Below, in pieces: positions 47,386 through 56,233 of a stretch of 62,866 nucleotides of DNA. The number at the start of each line of letters is the position of its first letter. The first letter of the stretch is position 1. The notes under the pieces were generated by a model. That model was not told where the DNA came from and made no database searches. It was given only the letters and a program-made list of their open reading frames with translations. A program made the translations under genes and the position numbers. The stretch comes from Clostridia bacterium (lineage in GTDB: Bacteria; Bacillota; Clostridia; Christensenellales; Aristaeellaceae), in contig JAFRTK010000071.1 of assembly GCA_017427165.1 (NCBI GenBank), forward strand, positions 1 through 62,866, read 5' to 3'.

Positions 47386-48768
47386 TCAGCCGATCAGCAG
47401 ATCGGTATGGGCATAGGTATATTTCTCGCCAGCCGGTTTCTTCTTCAGGAAGCCGACGCTGAGGGTCAGCACACCGACCCGGCCGAAGTACATAAAGATG
47501 ATGATCATCAACCGCGCCGGCAGGCTCAGGCGGGGAGTCACGCCGGCAGACAGGCCGACGGTCGCGAGCGCCGAAACGGTTTCAAACAGGCTGTCCCCGA
47601 AATCCACTTGGGAGGTGGCGCAGATCACCGTGGCGCCGATAAAGCTGAGCGTGATCATGAGGATAAAGATCGTGATGGCGTTCAGCACATGATCGTCCGA
47701 AATGGTGCGGTGGAAGACGCTGACCGTGTACCTGCCGCGCATCCGGTTCCACAGGAACATCAGCAGGACCACGAACGTGACGGTTTTCAGGCCGCCCGCG
47801 GTGGAGCCGGAGGAGCCGCCGATCAGCATCAGGAAGATGGAGACCGCTTTTCCGGCGGGTGTCAGCAGGGACTGATCCAGCCCGGCAAACCCGGCGGTGC
47901 GGAGTGTCATGGACTGGAAGAAGGCGGCCAGCAGCTTCTGCCCGAAGGGCAGGGAACCGAGCGTGGCCGGATTATTCCACTCCAGCAGGCAGACGGAGAG
48001 CATACCGCCGAGGAGAAGGACACCGGTGGTGACCAGAACCAGGCGGGTATATACATTCCAGCGGCGGGGATTCTTTTCCCGCAGCACATCATCCCAGACC
48101 AGGAAACCCAGTCCGCCGAGAATGACGAGGGCGGCAGCTGTGATGCAGACGATGGGATCGGTATGGATCTGCATGAAGCTGATGCCCGGTTCCCGGAAGC
48201 CCAGGATATCAAAACCCGCGTTGCAGAAGGCGGAAATCGAATGGAAGATGCCCAGCTTCAGCGCCTGGACGAAGGGATAATCCGCTGAAAACCGCGCGGT
48301 GAGGATGGCGGCGCCGATGGCTTCCACCGCAAAGGCGCGGGCCAGCAGGCGGCGCTGGTGGCCGACGATGTTGCTCATGCTGCTGGATCCGATGGCTTCC
48401 GCCATGACCATCTGCTCCCGCATGCCGATTTTCCGGCGAAGCGTCATGTAGGCCAGGGAGGCCGCGGACATAAAGCCGAGACCGCCGATCTGGATCATCA
48501 GCAGGATCACCAGCTGGCCGAAGAGGCTCCACTGGGTCCAGGTATCCCGGAGCACCAGGCCGGTCACACAGGTGGCGGACGTGGCGGTGAACAGGGATGT
48601 CACAATCCCCGCGGAGTGCCCGGAACGGGAAGCCGCCGGCAGGTTCAGCAGCAGCGTGCCCACCAGGATAATGCCCAGGAAGGCAAACGCCATGATCCGG
48701 CTGATACTGACAGCACGGCGATTCTTCCAACGCTTCCGCGGGCGACGGGTCTGCTTTCCTGTGGCCAT
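47386..48768 (-). CDS. KtrB/TrkH-type potassium uptake channel subunit
   Basis: The 460-residue membrane protein starts behind AAGGAAGGG. It shows four pore-loop repeats of the TrkH/KtrB family, including TSATCVTGLVL, FHSISAFCNAGFD, GGSSGSTAGGLKT and ETVSALATVGLSAGVTP, whose Gly residues line the selectivity filter. It imports K+ with Na+ or H+ coupling. With the downstream RCK gene it forms a Ktr-type system. The region upstream holds a good minus-strand promoter. Confidence 0.94.
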   Translation of the reverse strand: MATGKQTRRPRKRWKNRRAVSISRIMAFAFLGIILVGTLLLNLPAASRSGHSAGIVTSLFTATSATCVTGLVLRDTWTQWSLFGQLVILLMIQIGGLGFMSAASLAYMTLRRKIGMREQMVMAEAIGSSSMSNIVGHQRRLLARAFAVEAIGAAILTARFSADYPFVQALKLGIFHSISAFCNAGFDILGFREPGISFMQIHTDPIVCITAAALVILGGLGFLVWDDVLREKNPRRWNVYTRLVLVTTGVLLLGGMLSVCLLEWNNPATLGSLPFGQKLLAAFFQSMTLRTAGFAGLDQSLLTPAGKAVSIFLMLIGGSSGSTAGGLKTVTFVVLLMFLWNRMRGRYTVSVFHRTISDDHVLNAITIFILMITLSFIGATVICATSQVDFGDSLFETVSALATVGLSAGVTPRLSLPARLMIIIFMYFGRVGVLTLSVGFLKKKPAGEKYTYAHTDLLIG

Positions 48769-48793
48769 TGTTTTCCCTTCCTTCCGGGAAAAC

Positions 48794-48823
48794 AGTATAC
48801 ACTATACCGGCCTGCGGAATCAA
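48794..48823 (-). promoter_or_regulatory. Promoter of the potassium-uptake operon
   Basis: Minus-strand TTGATT, 18 bp, TATACT, 26 bp before the ktrB-like start codon. Confidence 0.6.
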
Positions 48824-48829
48824 GCACAC

Positions 48830-48858
48830 TTGAAACGCCAGCCGGGATGGAATATAAT
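48830..48858 (+). promoter_or_regulatory. Consensus promoter of the glycosyltransferase gene
   Basis: TTGAAA, 17 bp, perfect TATAAT. It is divergent from the ktr promoter, with the two -35 boxes 6 bp apart, and leaves a leader of about 80 bases before the start codon. Confidence 0.8.
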
Positions 48859-48943
48859 GTTCGGGACGTTATATAACCGGAAAGAAACAGGGCACGGAAA
48901 CCCGGAAAAGCGTTTCCGCAGCCCGGAAGGATGGACCGGAAAT

Positions 48944-49999
48944 ATGGAAGCAAGACCGATTCTGTGGATCATTATCCCTTGCTATAACGAAGAAAAGGTG
49001 CTGCCGATGACCGCACCGGTGTTTACCCAGAAGCTGGCTCAGCTGGCGGAGAACGGAAAGATCAGCCGGAACAGCCGGGTGCTGTTTGTGAACGACGGAT
49101 CCACCGACCGGACCTGGGAGATTATCCGGGAGCTGGCGGAGAATGACGAGCGGTGCCTTGGCATCAGCCAGAGCCGGAACCGCGGGCACCAGAACGCGGT
49201 GCTTGCCGGGCTGATGGAAGCGAAGGACCGCTGCGATATCACGATTTCCATTGACTGTGACGGGCAGGACGACATCAACGCGATGGACGAGATGGTGGAC
49301 CAGTACCTGGCCGGATACGAGGTGGTTTACGGTGTCCGTTCGAAACGGGATACCGACACCTGGTTCAAGCGGGTGACCGCCGAGGGATTCTACAAGCTGA
49401 TGACCGCCATGGGGGCAGAAGTGGTGTTCAACCACGCGGATTACCGGCTGATTTCCGCACGGGTGCTCGCGGAATTTGCGGACTTTGAGGAAGTGAACAT
49501 CTTCCTGCGCGGGATGGTGCCGCTGGTCGGATTCCCTTCCACGAAGGTGTACTATGAACGGTCGGCACGGCTGGCCGGCGAAAGCCATTACCCCCTGCGG
49601 AAGATGATCGCGCTGGCCTTCAACGGCATTACCAGCCTGTCCGTGAAACCGATCACCCTGATTACCGGCGCGGGCATGGTATTCAGCGTCATCGGCCTGA
49701 TCCTGATGGTCTGGGCGGTGATCCAGGCGGCAACCGGGAATGCCGTGGCCGGCTGGGCTTCCACCATCTGCATCATCTGCCTGCTGGGCGGCATCCAGCT
49801 GATCAGTCTGGGTGTAATCGGCCAGTATATCGGAAAAACCTACATGGAAACCAAACACCGTCCGCGTTACATCATTTCCGAACGCACATGGGAAGCATCG
49901 GGACGGCGGTGGATCGAGCAGGCGGGCACCGGGCTGAGCAGCGGAAGCCGGCGGGGCCGGAAAACCGCAGATCCGGCGGATGAGGAGAAGAAACAATAA
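48944..49999 (+). CDS. Family 2 glycosyltransferase, DPM1/GtrB-like
   Basis: The ATG at 48944 (MEARPILWIIIPCYNEE) begins the conserved GT2 fold; open codons upstream lie inside the promoter. The 351-residue enzyme has FVNDGSTDRTWE, the metal-binding SIDCDGQDDINAM and two C-terminal helices (ITLITGAGMVFSVIGLILM, and one around ICIICLLGGIQLISLG). These features match enzymes that move a sugar from a nucleotide donor to undecaprenyl phosphate. A basic tail of about 50 residues follows. The expected flippase or polymerase partners are not adjacent. Confidence 0.9.
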   Translation: MEARPILWIIIPCYNEEKVLPMTAPVFTQKLAQLAENGKISRNSRVLFVNDGSTDRTWEIIRELAENDERCLGISQSRNRGHQNAVLAGLMEAKDRCDITISIDCDGQDDINAMDEMVDQYLAGYEVVYGVRSKRDTDTWFKRVTAEGFYKLMTAMGAEVVFNHADYRLISARVLAEFADFEEVNIFLRGMVPLVGFPSTKVYYERSARLAGESHYPLRKMIALAFNGITSLSVKPITLITGAGMVFSVIGLILMVWAVIQAATGNAVAGWASTICIICLLGGIQLISLGVIGQYIGKTYMETKHRPRYIISERTWEASGRRWIEQAGTGLSSGSRRGRKTADPADEEKKQ

Positions 50000-50025
50000 A
50001 CAAACAATTTGCGTACAAATAAATC

Positions 50026-50067
50026 AGCACAATCCGGCAAAAAGACTTGCCGGATTGTGCTGTCTTT
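50026..50067 (+). terminator. Terminator after the glycosyltransferase
   Basis: Perfect 15-bp stem AGCACAATCCGGCAA/TTGCCGGATTGTGCT, loop AAAGAC, followed by GTCTTT. Confidence 0.85.
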
Positions 50068-50080
50068 GTATCATTTGCAC

Positions 50081-50109
50081 TTGCATTTTGAGGTTTGTTC
50101 TCATATAAT
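50081..50109 (+). promoter_or_regulatory. Promoter of the Cna_B protein gene
   Basis: TTGCAT, 17 bp, perfect TATAAT, giving a leader of about 75 bases. Confidence 0.75.
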
Positions 50110-50190
50110 TATTTTCGAGTTTATATGCCCAAAAAACGGGTTGTTTTTCCATCAAAGCTTTTCGGAATATCACCGAAGGGAGATAAAAAG

Positions 50191-52089
50191 ATGAAGAGAA
50201 AGCTGCAGAGGATTGTGTCTGTCGTGTGCGCGCTCGCGCTGATGATCGGCTGCGGAGTCTGCACTTCCCTTGCGGAAGGCACTGACAACGTCACCCGGTA
50301 TATCACCGTGGAGTGGGCGGATGAGGACAACTACGATAACCTGCGGAAAGACGTATCGGTTTCGCTCGGCGGGCAGACTGTTGCCCTGAACGAGGCGAAC
50401 GGCTGGACAGGTGAGGCGACCGCCCCGGCCGGCAGCGAATGGGAGATTCCCGATGTTGCCGGATATGTCAAGTCTTCCTCCGGCAAAGATATTACCGTGG
50501 TTACATATACCCACCTGGTGAAGAAGACTGTTGCGGCCGCAACGGTCACCTGGAACGACAATGAGAACGCTGCCGCTGTGCGGCCGGCCTCCGTTCAGGT
50601 ACGCCTGCTGGCGGACGGAAAGCCCTTTGGCGCGGAGAAGACCGCAAACGCCGGCAATGGATGGAAGGTGACCTGGGAGAACCTCCCTGTGACGAAGAAG
50701 GGCGAGACGAACGCGATTGCCTATTCTGTAGAGGAAACAGTTCCCGACGGATATACCGCGGCGGTCTCCGGACTGACGATTGCGAATACCCTGCAGACCG
50801 GTACCCTGTCCCTGCAGGCGGCGGTTTCCGGCGCCCCGGCGGGCGCGGATGTCAGCGGCCTGAAGCTGACAGTGACCGGTCCTGACCCGAAAATGCCGGT
50901 AACCCTGACATACGGACAGATCGCCGGAGGCTCCTACAGCTTCGGCAGCGTCCTGCCCGGCGCCTATGTGGTGCAGGAAGAGAATGCTGATTCCCTGGTG
51001 GAAGGCTATGAGATGGATCCCGCGAACAGCCGTGTCGGCGACGCTGTGCTGGTGAAGGGCGGGGAGTCCGCGACGCTGTCCTTCCGCTATGCCTACCGTG
51101 AACCGGTGGCGGCAGAACCGAACGAAGACCCGATGGCTTCCACCGGCGCCCTGAGCTTTGAAATCAACGGCCCGGACCCCCGGATGCCGATGACCGTAAC
51201 TTACAGCCAGTTTACCGGCGGCCAGTATACACTGGATAACCTGGTGCCCGGCACGTACTACGTGGTGGAACGGAACGCCGAAAACCTGGTGCAGGCCTAT
51301 ACCCTGACCAGTGACAGCGTGACCGGAATGAGCATTACGGTCGGCAGCGGAACGGCGACTGCCGTCCTGTTCAACCGTTACACGCCTGCCCCGACCCCGG
51401 AACCGGAAATTGAAATCATTGATATCCCGGTGACCAAGACCTGGAACGATAACAACAACAAGGACGGCAACCGTCCGCAGTCTGTAACCGTCATCCTGTA
51501 CGCGGACGGCTCGGAAGTGGATTCCGCCATCATCACCGCGGACGGCGGCTGGGTAGCCAACTTTGCCGGCAAGCCCCGCTATTACGCTGACGGCACAGAA
51601 ATCCGGTATACGGTGGGTGAAAATCCCGTGGAATGGTATACCCCCGTGGTAAACGGATACAATATTACGAACAATTACACGCCGGAAACGACGGCCTCCA
51701 CTGTGAGCAAGGTCTGGGATGACGGAAACAACTTCCAGCAGATCCGGCCGAAATCCCTGGCGATGATCCTGCAGCCGCTCGGCACGGTCTATGTGCTGGA
51801 CGAAACCAACGGGTGGACGGTTACAGCAACCGGACTGCCGGTGAAGATCAACGGTGAACCCGTGCAGTACAGCTGGGAAGAGCAGGAATCGGTCGGTTAT
51901 ACCCTCCAGAGCAAGCAGGTGAGCGGCAGCAGCACGGTCTTCACCAACCGGATCGCGCGCGTTCCCGAAGTGCCCGGCAAGGGAAAGAACGGAAAGGTTC
52001 CGACCGGCGATTTCGCGTATTTTGAAGATTACAATACCGCATTGGGCATCAACACAATCATCAACCATGTGGGCGACTGCTTTGACTGA
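50191..52089 (+). CDS. Secreted Cna_B-domain protein without a sorting tail
   Basis: Start at ATG 50191 behind GAAGGGAG. The 632-residue protein has a signal peptide (about 1-29), a first beta-rich domain, a Cna_B domain (about 112-195), two copies of a different beta domain (each with GPDPxMPxTxTY, GGxY and PGxYxVxExNAxxLV), then two more Cna_B domains to about 590. The Cna_B modules carry the pattern TWND-N...RP-SVxVxLxADG. The C-terminus contains PTGD but no hydrophobic segment or basic tail, so a sortase signal is not complete. It ends in a 28-residue aromatic/acidic tail finishing VGDCFD. Release or non-covalent attachment is likely. Confidence 0.85.
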   Translation: MKRKLQRIVSVVCALALMIGCGVCTSLAEGTDNVTRYITVEWADEDNYDNLRKDVSVSLGGQTVALNEANGWTGEATAPAGSEWEIPDVAGYVKSSSGKDITVVTYTHLVKKTVAAATVTWNDNENAAAVRPASVQVRLLADGKPFGAEKTANAGNGWKVTWENLPVTKKGETNAIAYSVEETVPDGYTAAVSGLTIANTLQTGTLSLQAAVSGAPAGADVSGLKLTVTGPDPKMPVTLTYGQIAGGSYSFGSVLPGAYVVQEENADSLVEGYEMDPANSRVGDAVLVKGGESATLSFRYAYREPVAAEPNEDPMASTGALSFEINGPDPRMPMTVTYSQFTGGQYTLDNLVPGTYYVVERNAENLVQAYTLTSDSVTGMSITVGSGTATAVLFNRYTPAPTPEPEIEIIDIPVTKTWNDNNNKDGNRPQSVTVILYADGSEVDSAIITADGGWVANFAGKPRYYADGTEIRYTVGENPVEWYTPVVNGYNITNNYTPETTASTVSKVWDDGNNFQQIRPKSLAMILQPLGTVYVLDETNGWTVTATGLPVKINGEPVQYSWEEQESVGYTLQSKQVSGSSTVFTNRIARVPEVPGKGKNGKVPTGDFAYFEDYNTALGINTIINHVGDCFD

Positions 52090-52156
52090 TATCCGCCGAT
52101 AAACCGGCCGGAATCCCTGAAGATGTTCCTAATATATTAGAAAGGGTCTGATTAAC

Positions 52157-54517
52157 GTGAACAAGCTGCAAAAAATCCTGAGCATGCTGCTGGCGGCCAT
52201 TATGCTGCTGACCTGCCTGCCGCTGGCTGCCGCAGAGGAGCCGCAGGAGGAAGTCGAGTTTCCGGATGAGCTGATCGTCTCCCATCCGACGATTACCAAA
52301 GGCGATTTCTTCACCGAAATGTTCGGCAATGATACCGCGGATATCGACGTCCGCGCGCTGATTCACGGATATAACCTGGTCAACTGGGACCAGAACCAGG
52401 GCACCTATGTGTTTGATCCGAGCGTGGTGCGGGAAGTGCTCGTCGGAACCGACAATGACGGCTACCGGCAGTATACACTCCGGATTGCGGACAACCTGAA
52501 ATATTCCGACGGAACCCCGATCACCGCATGGGATTACGCCTTCTCCTTCCTGCTCATGATGAGCCCCGAGATCGAGGAGATCGGCGGAAAAATCTACCGC
52601 GCTGAACACCTGGTGGATTACGATGAATATATCGCGGCCCGCCGCAAGGCCATGGCCGGTGAAGCACTGGATCCCGACAAGGACCTGGACTACCTGACCG
52701 CAGTCACCGTGCTGAGCGATTACCAGCTGCGGATCTGGCTGGATCCGGATTTCCTTCCGTACTTCTTTGAGATCGGCCTGCTGATGACCGTCCCGTATCC
52801 GATCGATGTGATCGCTCCCGGGTGCAAGGTGGTCTACGGCTTCAAGGACCTGGAGGACAACCCCCTGGGCATCAAGATTGTCAATGCGGAAGATTCTGTG
52901 GAAGAGCCCGTGCTGAACGAGCAGGGCGAAACCGTGGGTTACCGGATTGCTGAAAAGTCCGCCCCCATCTACACAGCGGACCTGCTGAAAAAGACGATCC
53001 TGGATCCCGAAACCGGCTACAACACATATCCTTCCAAGGTGACCGGTCCCTATGTGATCAAATCCTGGGACGGCGTGACCGGACACTTTGAAATCAACCC
53101 CGAATTCAAGGGTGCCTGGATGGTCAACAACCTGCCCGGCGGCGCGCTTGCGAACGCGTGGGAAAAGGCCCGGGAACAGGGCCGTGTCGTGAAGGATACG
53201 GATTCCTTCGGCAATCCCGTACAGGACGCGGAAGGCAATGATATCGAACTGGTCCTTCCTTCCATTGAAAAGATCGCTTTCACCGTGGCGGACAACGATA
53301 CGGTAATCGAAGAAATCGCCGCGGGCGAAAAGCACCTGGTCAACAAGGTGACCTATAAGGAAACGGTGGAGAAGGGATTGGCCGGAGGCAGTGAAGGCAC
53401 TGTAGAAAACCAGGCGTATCCCCGGATCGGCCTGGCGTTCCTGACCTTCACCTATGACTGGAAAACCGTGAATGAGAAAGAAGTCCGGCAGGCGATTGCC
53501 TGGTGTATGGACCGCGACCTGCTGACTGAGGAATACTGCGGAACGAACGGCCTCCGTGTGGACGGCTACTTCGGCCTGGAACAGTGGGAATACCAGCTGC
53601 TGACCCGCCGGATCGGATTCCCGGTGAACTTCCTGCCGGAAGCCGACGCGATCGGAACGCCCATTGAATATGAAGAAGACGAACTGGATCGGATGCTGAA
53701 GCTGAAGAACCGCTGGGTCCGCTCCGAAGCGGAATACGAAGCGGCTGTCAAGGCATGGGACGCGCTGGCGGACGAATGGAATGACGGCGAAACGAGCCTG
53801 CTGACTGAGTACACCGCTGACGTGGAACAGGCACAGAAGCTGCTGGACCGTGCCGGCTGGACGCTGAACCGGAACGGCGAGACATTCAATCCCGAAACGG
53901 ATGATGTCCGCTGCAAGATGATCGGCGATGAGCTGGTTGCCCTGGACCTGAAGATGATGTATCCTGCCGGCAACCACATGGCGGATTTCATGTCTGAGGA
54001 AGGCAACTTTGTGGACAACCTGGCGGAAGCCGGTATCAAGCTGACGCTGGTGCCCACCCCCATGGAAGAGCTGCTGAGGTCTTACTACCGCGAAACGGAA
54101 CGCACCACGGACATGATCTACCTGGCCACGAACTTCCACGTGATCGTGGACCCGGCGATCACCTACAGCACGGACAAGACGGTCGGCCATATCCAGTGGA
54201 ACAATACGTATTCGGATGATGAGTACCTGTTCGACCTGGCTGTGGATATGCGGAAAACGGAGCCCGGCGATGTGTTCCAGTATGTGAGCAAGTGGATGTC
54301 CTTCCAGCGCCGTTATAACGAAGTGCTGCCGACGATCCCGATCTACTCGAACATTTACTATGATTTCTATACCCCGTACCTGCAGAACTACGTGATCACC
54401 GCCCAGGTGACGTGGTCCCAGGCAATCCTGCTGGCGTACTTCGGTCTGCCGGAGACGGAAGCTCCCGATACCGGAGTGGTCGAGACCCTCGGAGAGGACG
54501 AAGCGGTCTTTGACTGA
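52157..54517 (+). CDS. Oligopeptide-type (SBP_bac_5) substrate-binding protein
   Basis: This 786-residue protein starts at GTG at 52157 after GAAAGGG. Residues 1-25 form a signal peptide cut at LAAAEE; the only nearby cysteine (LLTCLP) does not make a normal lipobox, so it is probably not a lipoprotein. The family 5 fold is seen in RIADNLKYSDGTPITAWDYAF and in EVRQAIAWCMDRDLL. It is about 200 residues longer than typical OppA, with inserts at about 120-190 and 330-380. No permease or ATPase genes are adjacent. The end is acidic (ETLGEDEAVFD). A peptide-binding role is likely, but the partner transporter is unknown. Confidence 0.86.
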   Translation: MNKLQKILSMLLAAIMLLTCLPLAAAEEPQEEVEFPDELIVSHPTITKGDFFTEMFGNDTADIDVRALIHGYNLVNWDQNQGTYVFDPSVVREVLVGTDNDGYRQYTLRIADNLKYSDGTPITAWDYAFSFLLMMSPEIEEIGGKIYRAEHLVDYDEYIAARRKAMAGEALDPDKDLDYLTAVTVLSDYQLRIWLDPDFLPYFFEIGLLMTVPYPIDVIAPGCKVVYGFKDLEDNPLGIKIVNAEDSVEEPVLNEQGETVGYRIAEKSAPIYTADLLKKTILDPETGYNTYPSKVTGPYVIKSWDGVTGHFEINPEFKGAWMVNNLPGGALANAWEKAREQGRVVKDTDSFGNPVQDAEGNDIELVLPSIEKIAFTVADNDTVIEEIAAGEKHLVNKVTYKETVEKGLAGGSEGTVENQAYPRIGLAFLTFTYDWKTVNEKEVRQAIAWCMDRDLLTEEYCGTNGLRVDGYFGLEQWEYQLLTRRIGFPVNFLPEADAIGTPIEYEEDELDRMLKLKNRWVRSEAEYEAAVKAWDALADEWNDGETSLLTEYTADVEQAQKLLDRAGWTLNRNGETFNPETDDVRCKMIGDELVALDLKMMYPAGNHMADFMSEEGNFVDNLAEAGIKLTLVPTPMEELLRSYYRETERTTDMIYLATNFHVIVDPAITYSTDKTVGHIQWNNTYSDDEYLFDLAVDMRKTEPGDVFQYVSKWMSFQRRYNEVLPTIPIYSNIYYDFYTPYLQNYVITAQVTWSQAILLAYFGLPETEAPDTGVVETLGEDEAVFD

Positions 54518-54553
54518 TCCGGAAACCGGCGGGGAACCGCATACAGCATATTC

Positions 54554-54592
54554 AGATTCACCGGGCGCAAAAACGCCCGGTGAATCTCTTTC
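54554..54592 (+). terminator. Terminator after the binding protein
   Basis: Perfect 14-bp stem AGATTCACCGGGCG/CGCCCGGTGAATCT with a CAAAAA loop, followed by CTTTCC. Confidence 0.85.
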
Positions 54593-54646
54593 CACGGCAA
54601 TCCCGGCAAAAACTGCCCAATGGGCAGGACTGAAAGGAAGAACCGT

Positions 54647-55471
54647 ATGCAGATTTTATGTTCCACAGGTGCGCTGATCGGCCGCCCGAACGGGCGGGAT
54701 TACCATCTGCTGGAAACCCTGGCGCCGCAGCTCCGCTGCGACGGATTCGAATTCATGATGTATGATACCTGGTATCCGCAGGTGGATGAAGTGCTGCCGT
54801 TCCTGAAGGGACTTCGGTTCAATATACCGGTACTGCACTGTGAGAAATCGCTGGCAGAGCATATTTCCATAGGCGGGGAGGAAGAACTGCAGGAAGCTTT
54901 CCGGCTGTTCCATCTCAACTGCCGTATGGCGGCCGGCCTCGGCGCACATAAAATGGTACTCCATCTCTGGAACGGCATCATTTCTGATACCCATTTTGAA
55001 AACAACCTGGCTGCTTTCGGGGACCTGCGGAGAACAGCAGAGGAATATGATATTGACCTGCTGGTGGAAAATGTGGTGTGCCTGGAGGATCCCATGAGCC
55101 ACTGGGTGGAACTGTACCGGGAATACCCGGATATCCACTTTATATATGATACAAAGATGGCGGATTTCCACCGCCAGATGGATATGCTCTACCTGCCGGA
55201 ATATGACTGGCTGTGGAAAGGAAACCATATCCGCCACTACCATATCAATGATTACGACGGCGAATATATGGACTGGAGCAATCTGAAGGTGCTGGCGCCC
55301 GGAAAAGGACACATTGATTTTGACCGTTTTTTTGCGTTTATTGACCGGATCGGATACCGGGATACATTTACGTTTGAAGCAACTGGGTTTGACAAGCAGG
55401 GAATCGTCCACACAGACATGCTGAATGAGCAGTTTGACTGGGCACGTTCCCGCCTGGACCGGATGGCATAG
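54647..55471 (+). CDS. Xylose-isomerase-like TIM-barrel protein
   Basis: Start at ATG 54647 behind GAAAGGAAG. The 274-residue protein belongs to the AP endonuclease 2/sugar epimerase fold (PF01261-type). Likely metal ligands are the Glu in LLVENVV, the Asp in IYDTKMADFH, the His in RHYHINDY, and the late Glu in FTFEATGF; the C-terminal GKGHIDFDRFFAFIDRIGY is characteristic. Members isomerise or epimerise sugars or act on apurinic sites. The context (binding protein before, adhesin genes after) gives no clear substrate. Confidence 0.85.
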   Translation: MQILCSTGALIGRPNGRDYHLLETLAPQLRCDGFEFMMYDTWYPQVDEVLPFLKGLRFNIPVLHCEKSLAEHISIGGEEELQEAFRLFHLNCRMAAGLGAHKMVLHLWNGIISDTHFENNLAAFGDLRRTAEEYDIDLLVENVVCLEDPMSHWVELYREYPDIHFIYDTKMADFHRQMDMLYLPEYDWLWKGNHIRHYHINDYDGEYMDWSNLKVLAPGKGHIDFDRFFAFIDRIGYRDTFTFEATGFDKQGIVHTDMLNEQFDWARSRLDRMA

Positions 55472-55598
55472 CCATGATGGGCATCATAGAAAAACGGAAC
55501 GCTGAAAATATTGAATACAATATAGATTGAACAAAGCAAAAACAAACGGACAACTTTTTTGTTTCGTCAAGTGAAAACAAAGAAAAAACAATTTGCTG

Positions 55599-55643
55599 CA
55601 ACTCCGGAAACCCTTGATATTCAAAGGTCTGGAGTTGTTTTTT
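55599..55643 (+). terminator. Terminator in the AT-rich gap
   Basis: CAACTCC pairs with GGAGTTG around a smaller TTGATATTCAA stem, followed by TTTTTT. It lies 128 bp after the TIM-barrel gene. Confidence 0.75.
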
Positions 55644-55644
55644 A

Positions 55645-56055
55645 TTATGCGTACAACTTTTACGAGGAATAGATTAATTGCACGAATGATGCAACACTTG
55701 AACAGATATTGCAATCAGAGAAGCAACAGAACTGAAACGGGAAAAATGAAACCGATACCAATGACGAAATATCAAGGTTTTCCCACTTTTAAAACGTTTT
55801 CAGGAATAACAGAATCATCCAGAAAGATGTCGAAAAACAGGAGAAAACGGACCATAAATCACCTTTTTCCGGTTACATAAATGACAATCCTTGAATGACA
55901 ATTGCGCATTTCAGCTACAAAATGGTTACATGAAAAATGACCGCAAAGAAACGGAGTAATCTGGAAAATGAAATGTTCCAGCCTTTGAAAACCAACGTCT
56001 GGAGGGCAAAAACCGCACCAGAACGCCATACAGGCAACATATATGGTTAAAATGG
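55645..56055. other. AT-rich intergenic region with direct repeats
   Basis: No gene is supported here; the only frame of note (95 codons) is basic, low-complexity and lacks a good ribosome site. Two related motifs recur: GGTTACATAAATGAC at 55871 and GGTTACATGAAAAATGACC at 55924, and AATGACAAT at 55880 and again at 55894. TCCAG and CTGGA near 55980-56003 form a hairpin. These could be operators for the strong promoter just downstream. Confidence 0.4.
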
Positions 56056-56084
56056 TTGCAAATCATATATTTCTGTGGTATGAT
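56056..56084 (+). promoter_or_regulatory. Promoter of the repeat-protein/adhesin unit
   Basis: TTGCAA, 17 bp, TATGAT. It leaves a leader of about 140 bases that contains a small GGGTTGAAAGCCC hairpin; no known riboswitch class is recognised in it. Confidence 0.7.
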
Positions 56085-56233
56085 TTGAGTGGCTCAGTAT
56101 GCCCAAAATTAGGCATGTTGAAACATGAAAAACCACCCAAATGTAACTTTTATGTAACGGAACAGGGTTGAAAGCCCGAAAATGGATCCGGAAGTAACAT
56201 TTACCAGGACGACGGAAAAAAGGGGTAGGCAAC

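Noticed and set aside
52157..52240. Lipobox in the binding protein
   Set aside because: LLTC lacks the small residue before Cys and the AAA-E signal peptidase I site follows a few residues later.
55626..55880. Small basic protein gene in the AT-rich gap
   Set aside because: No good ribosome site, begins at a terminator's T tract, low-complexity Lys/Arg/Thr composition.
56085..56233. c-di-GMP or other riboswitch in the leader of the repeat protein
   Set aside because: No known riboswitch consensus could be matched; only a small GGGTT/AGCCC hairpin is present.
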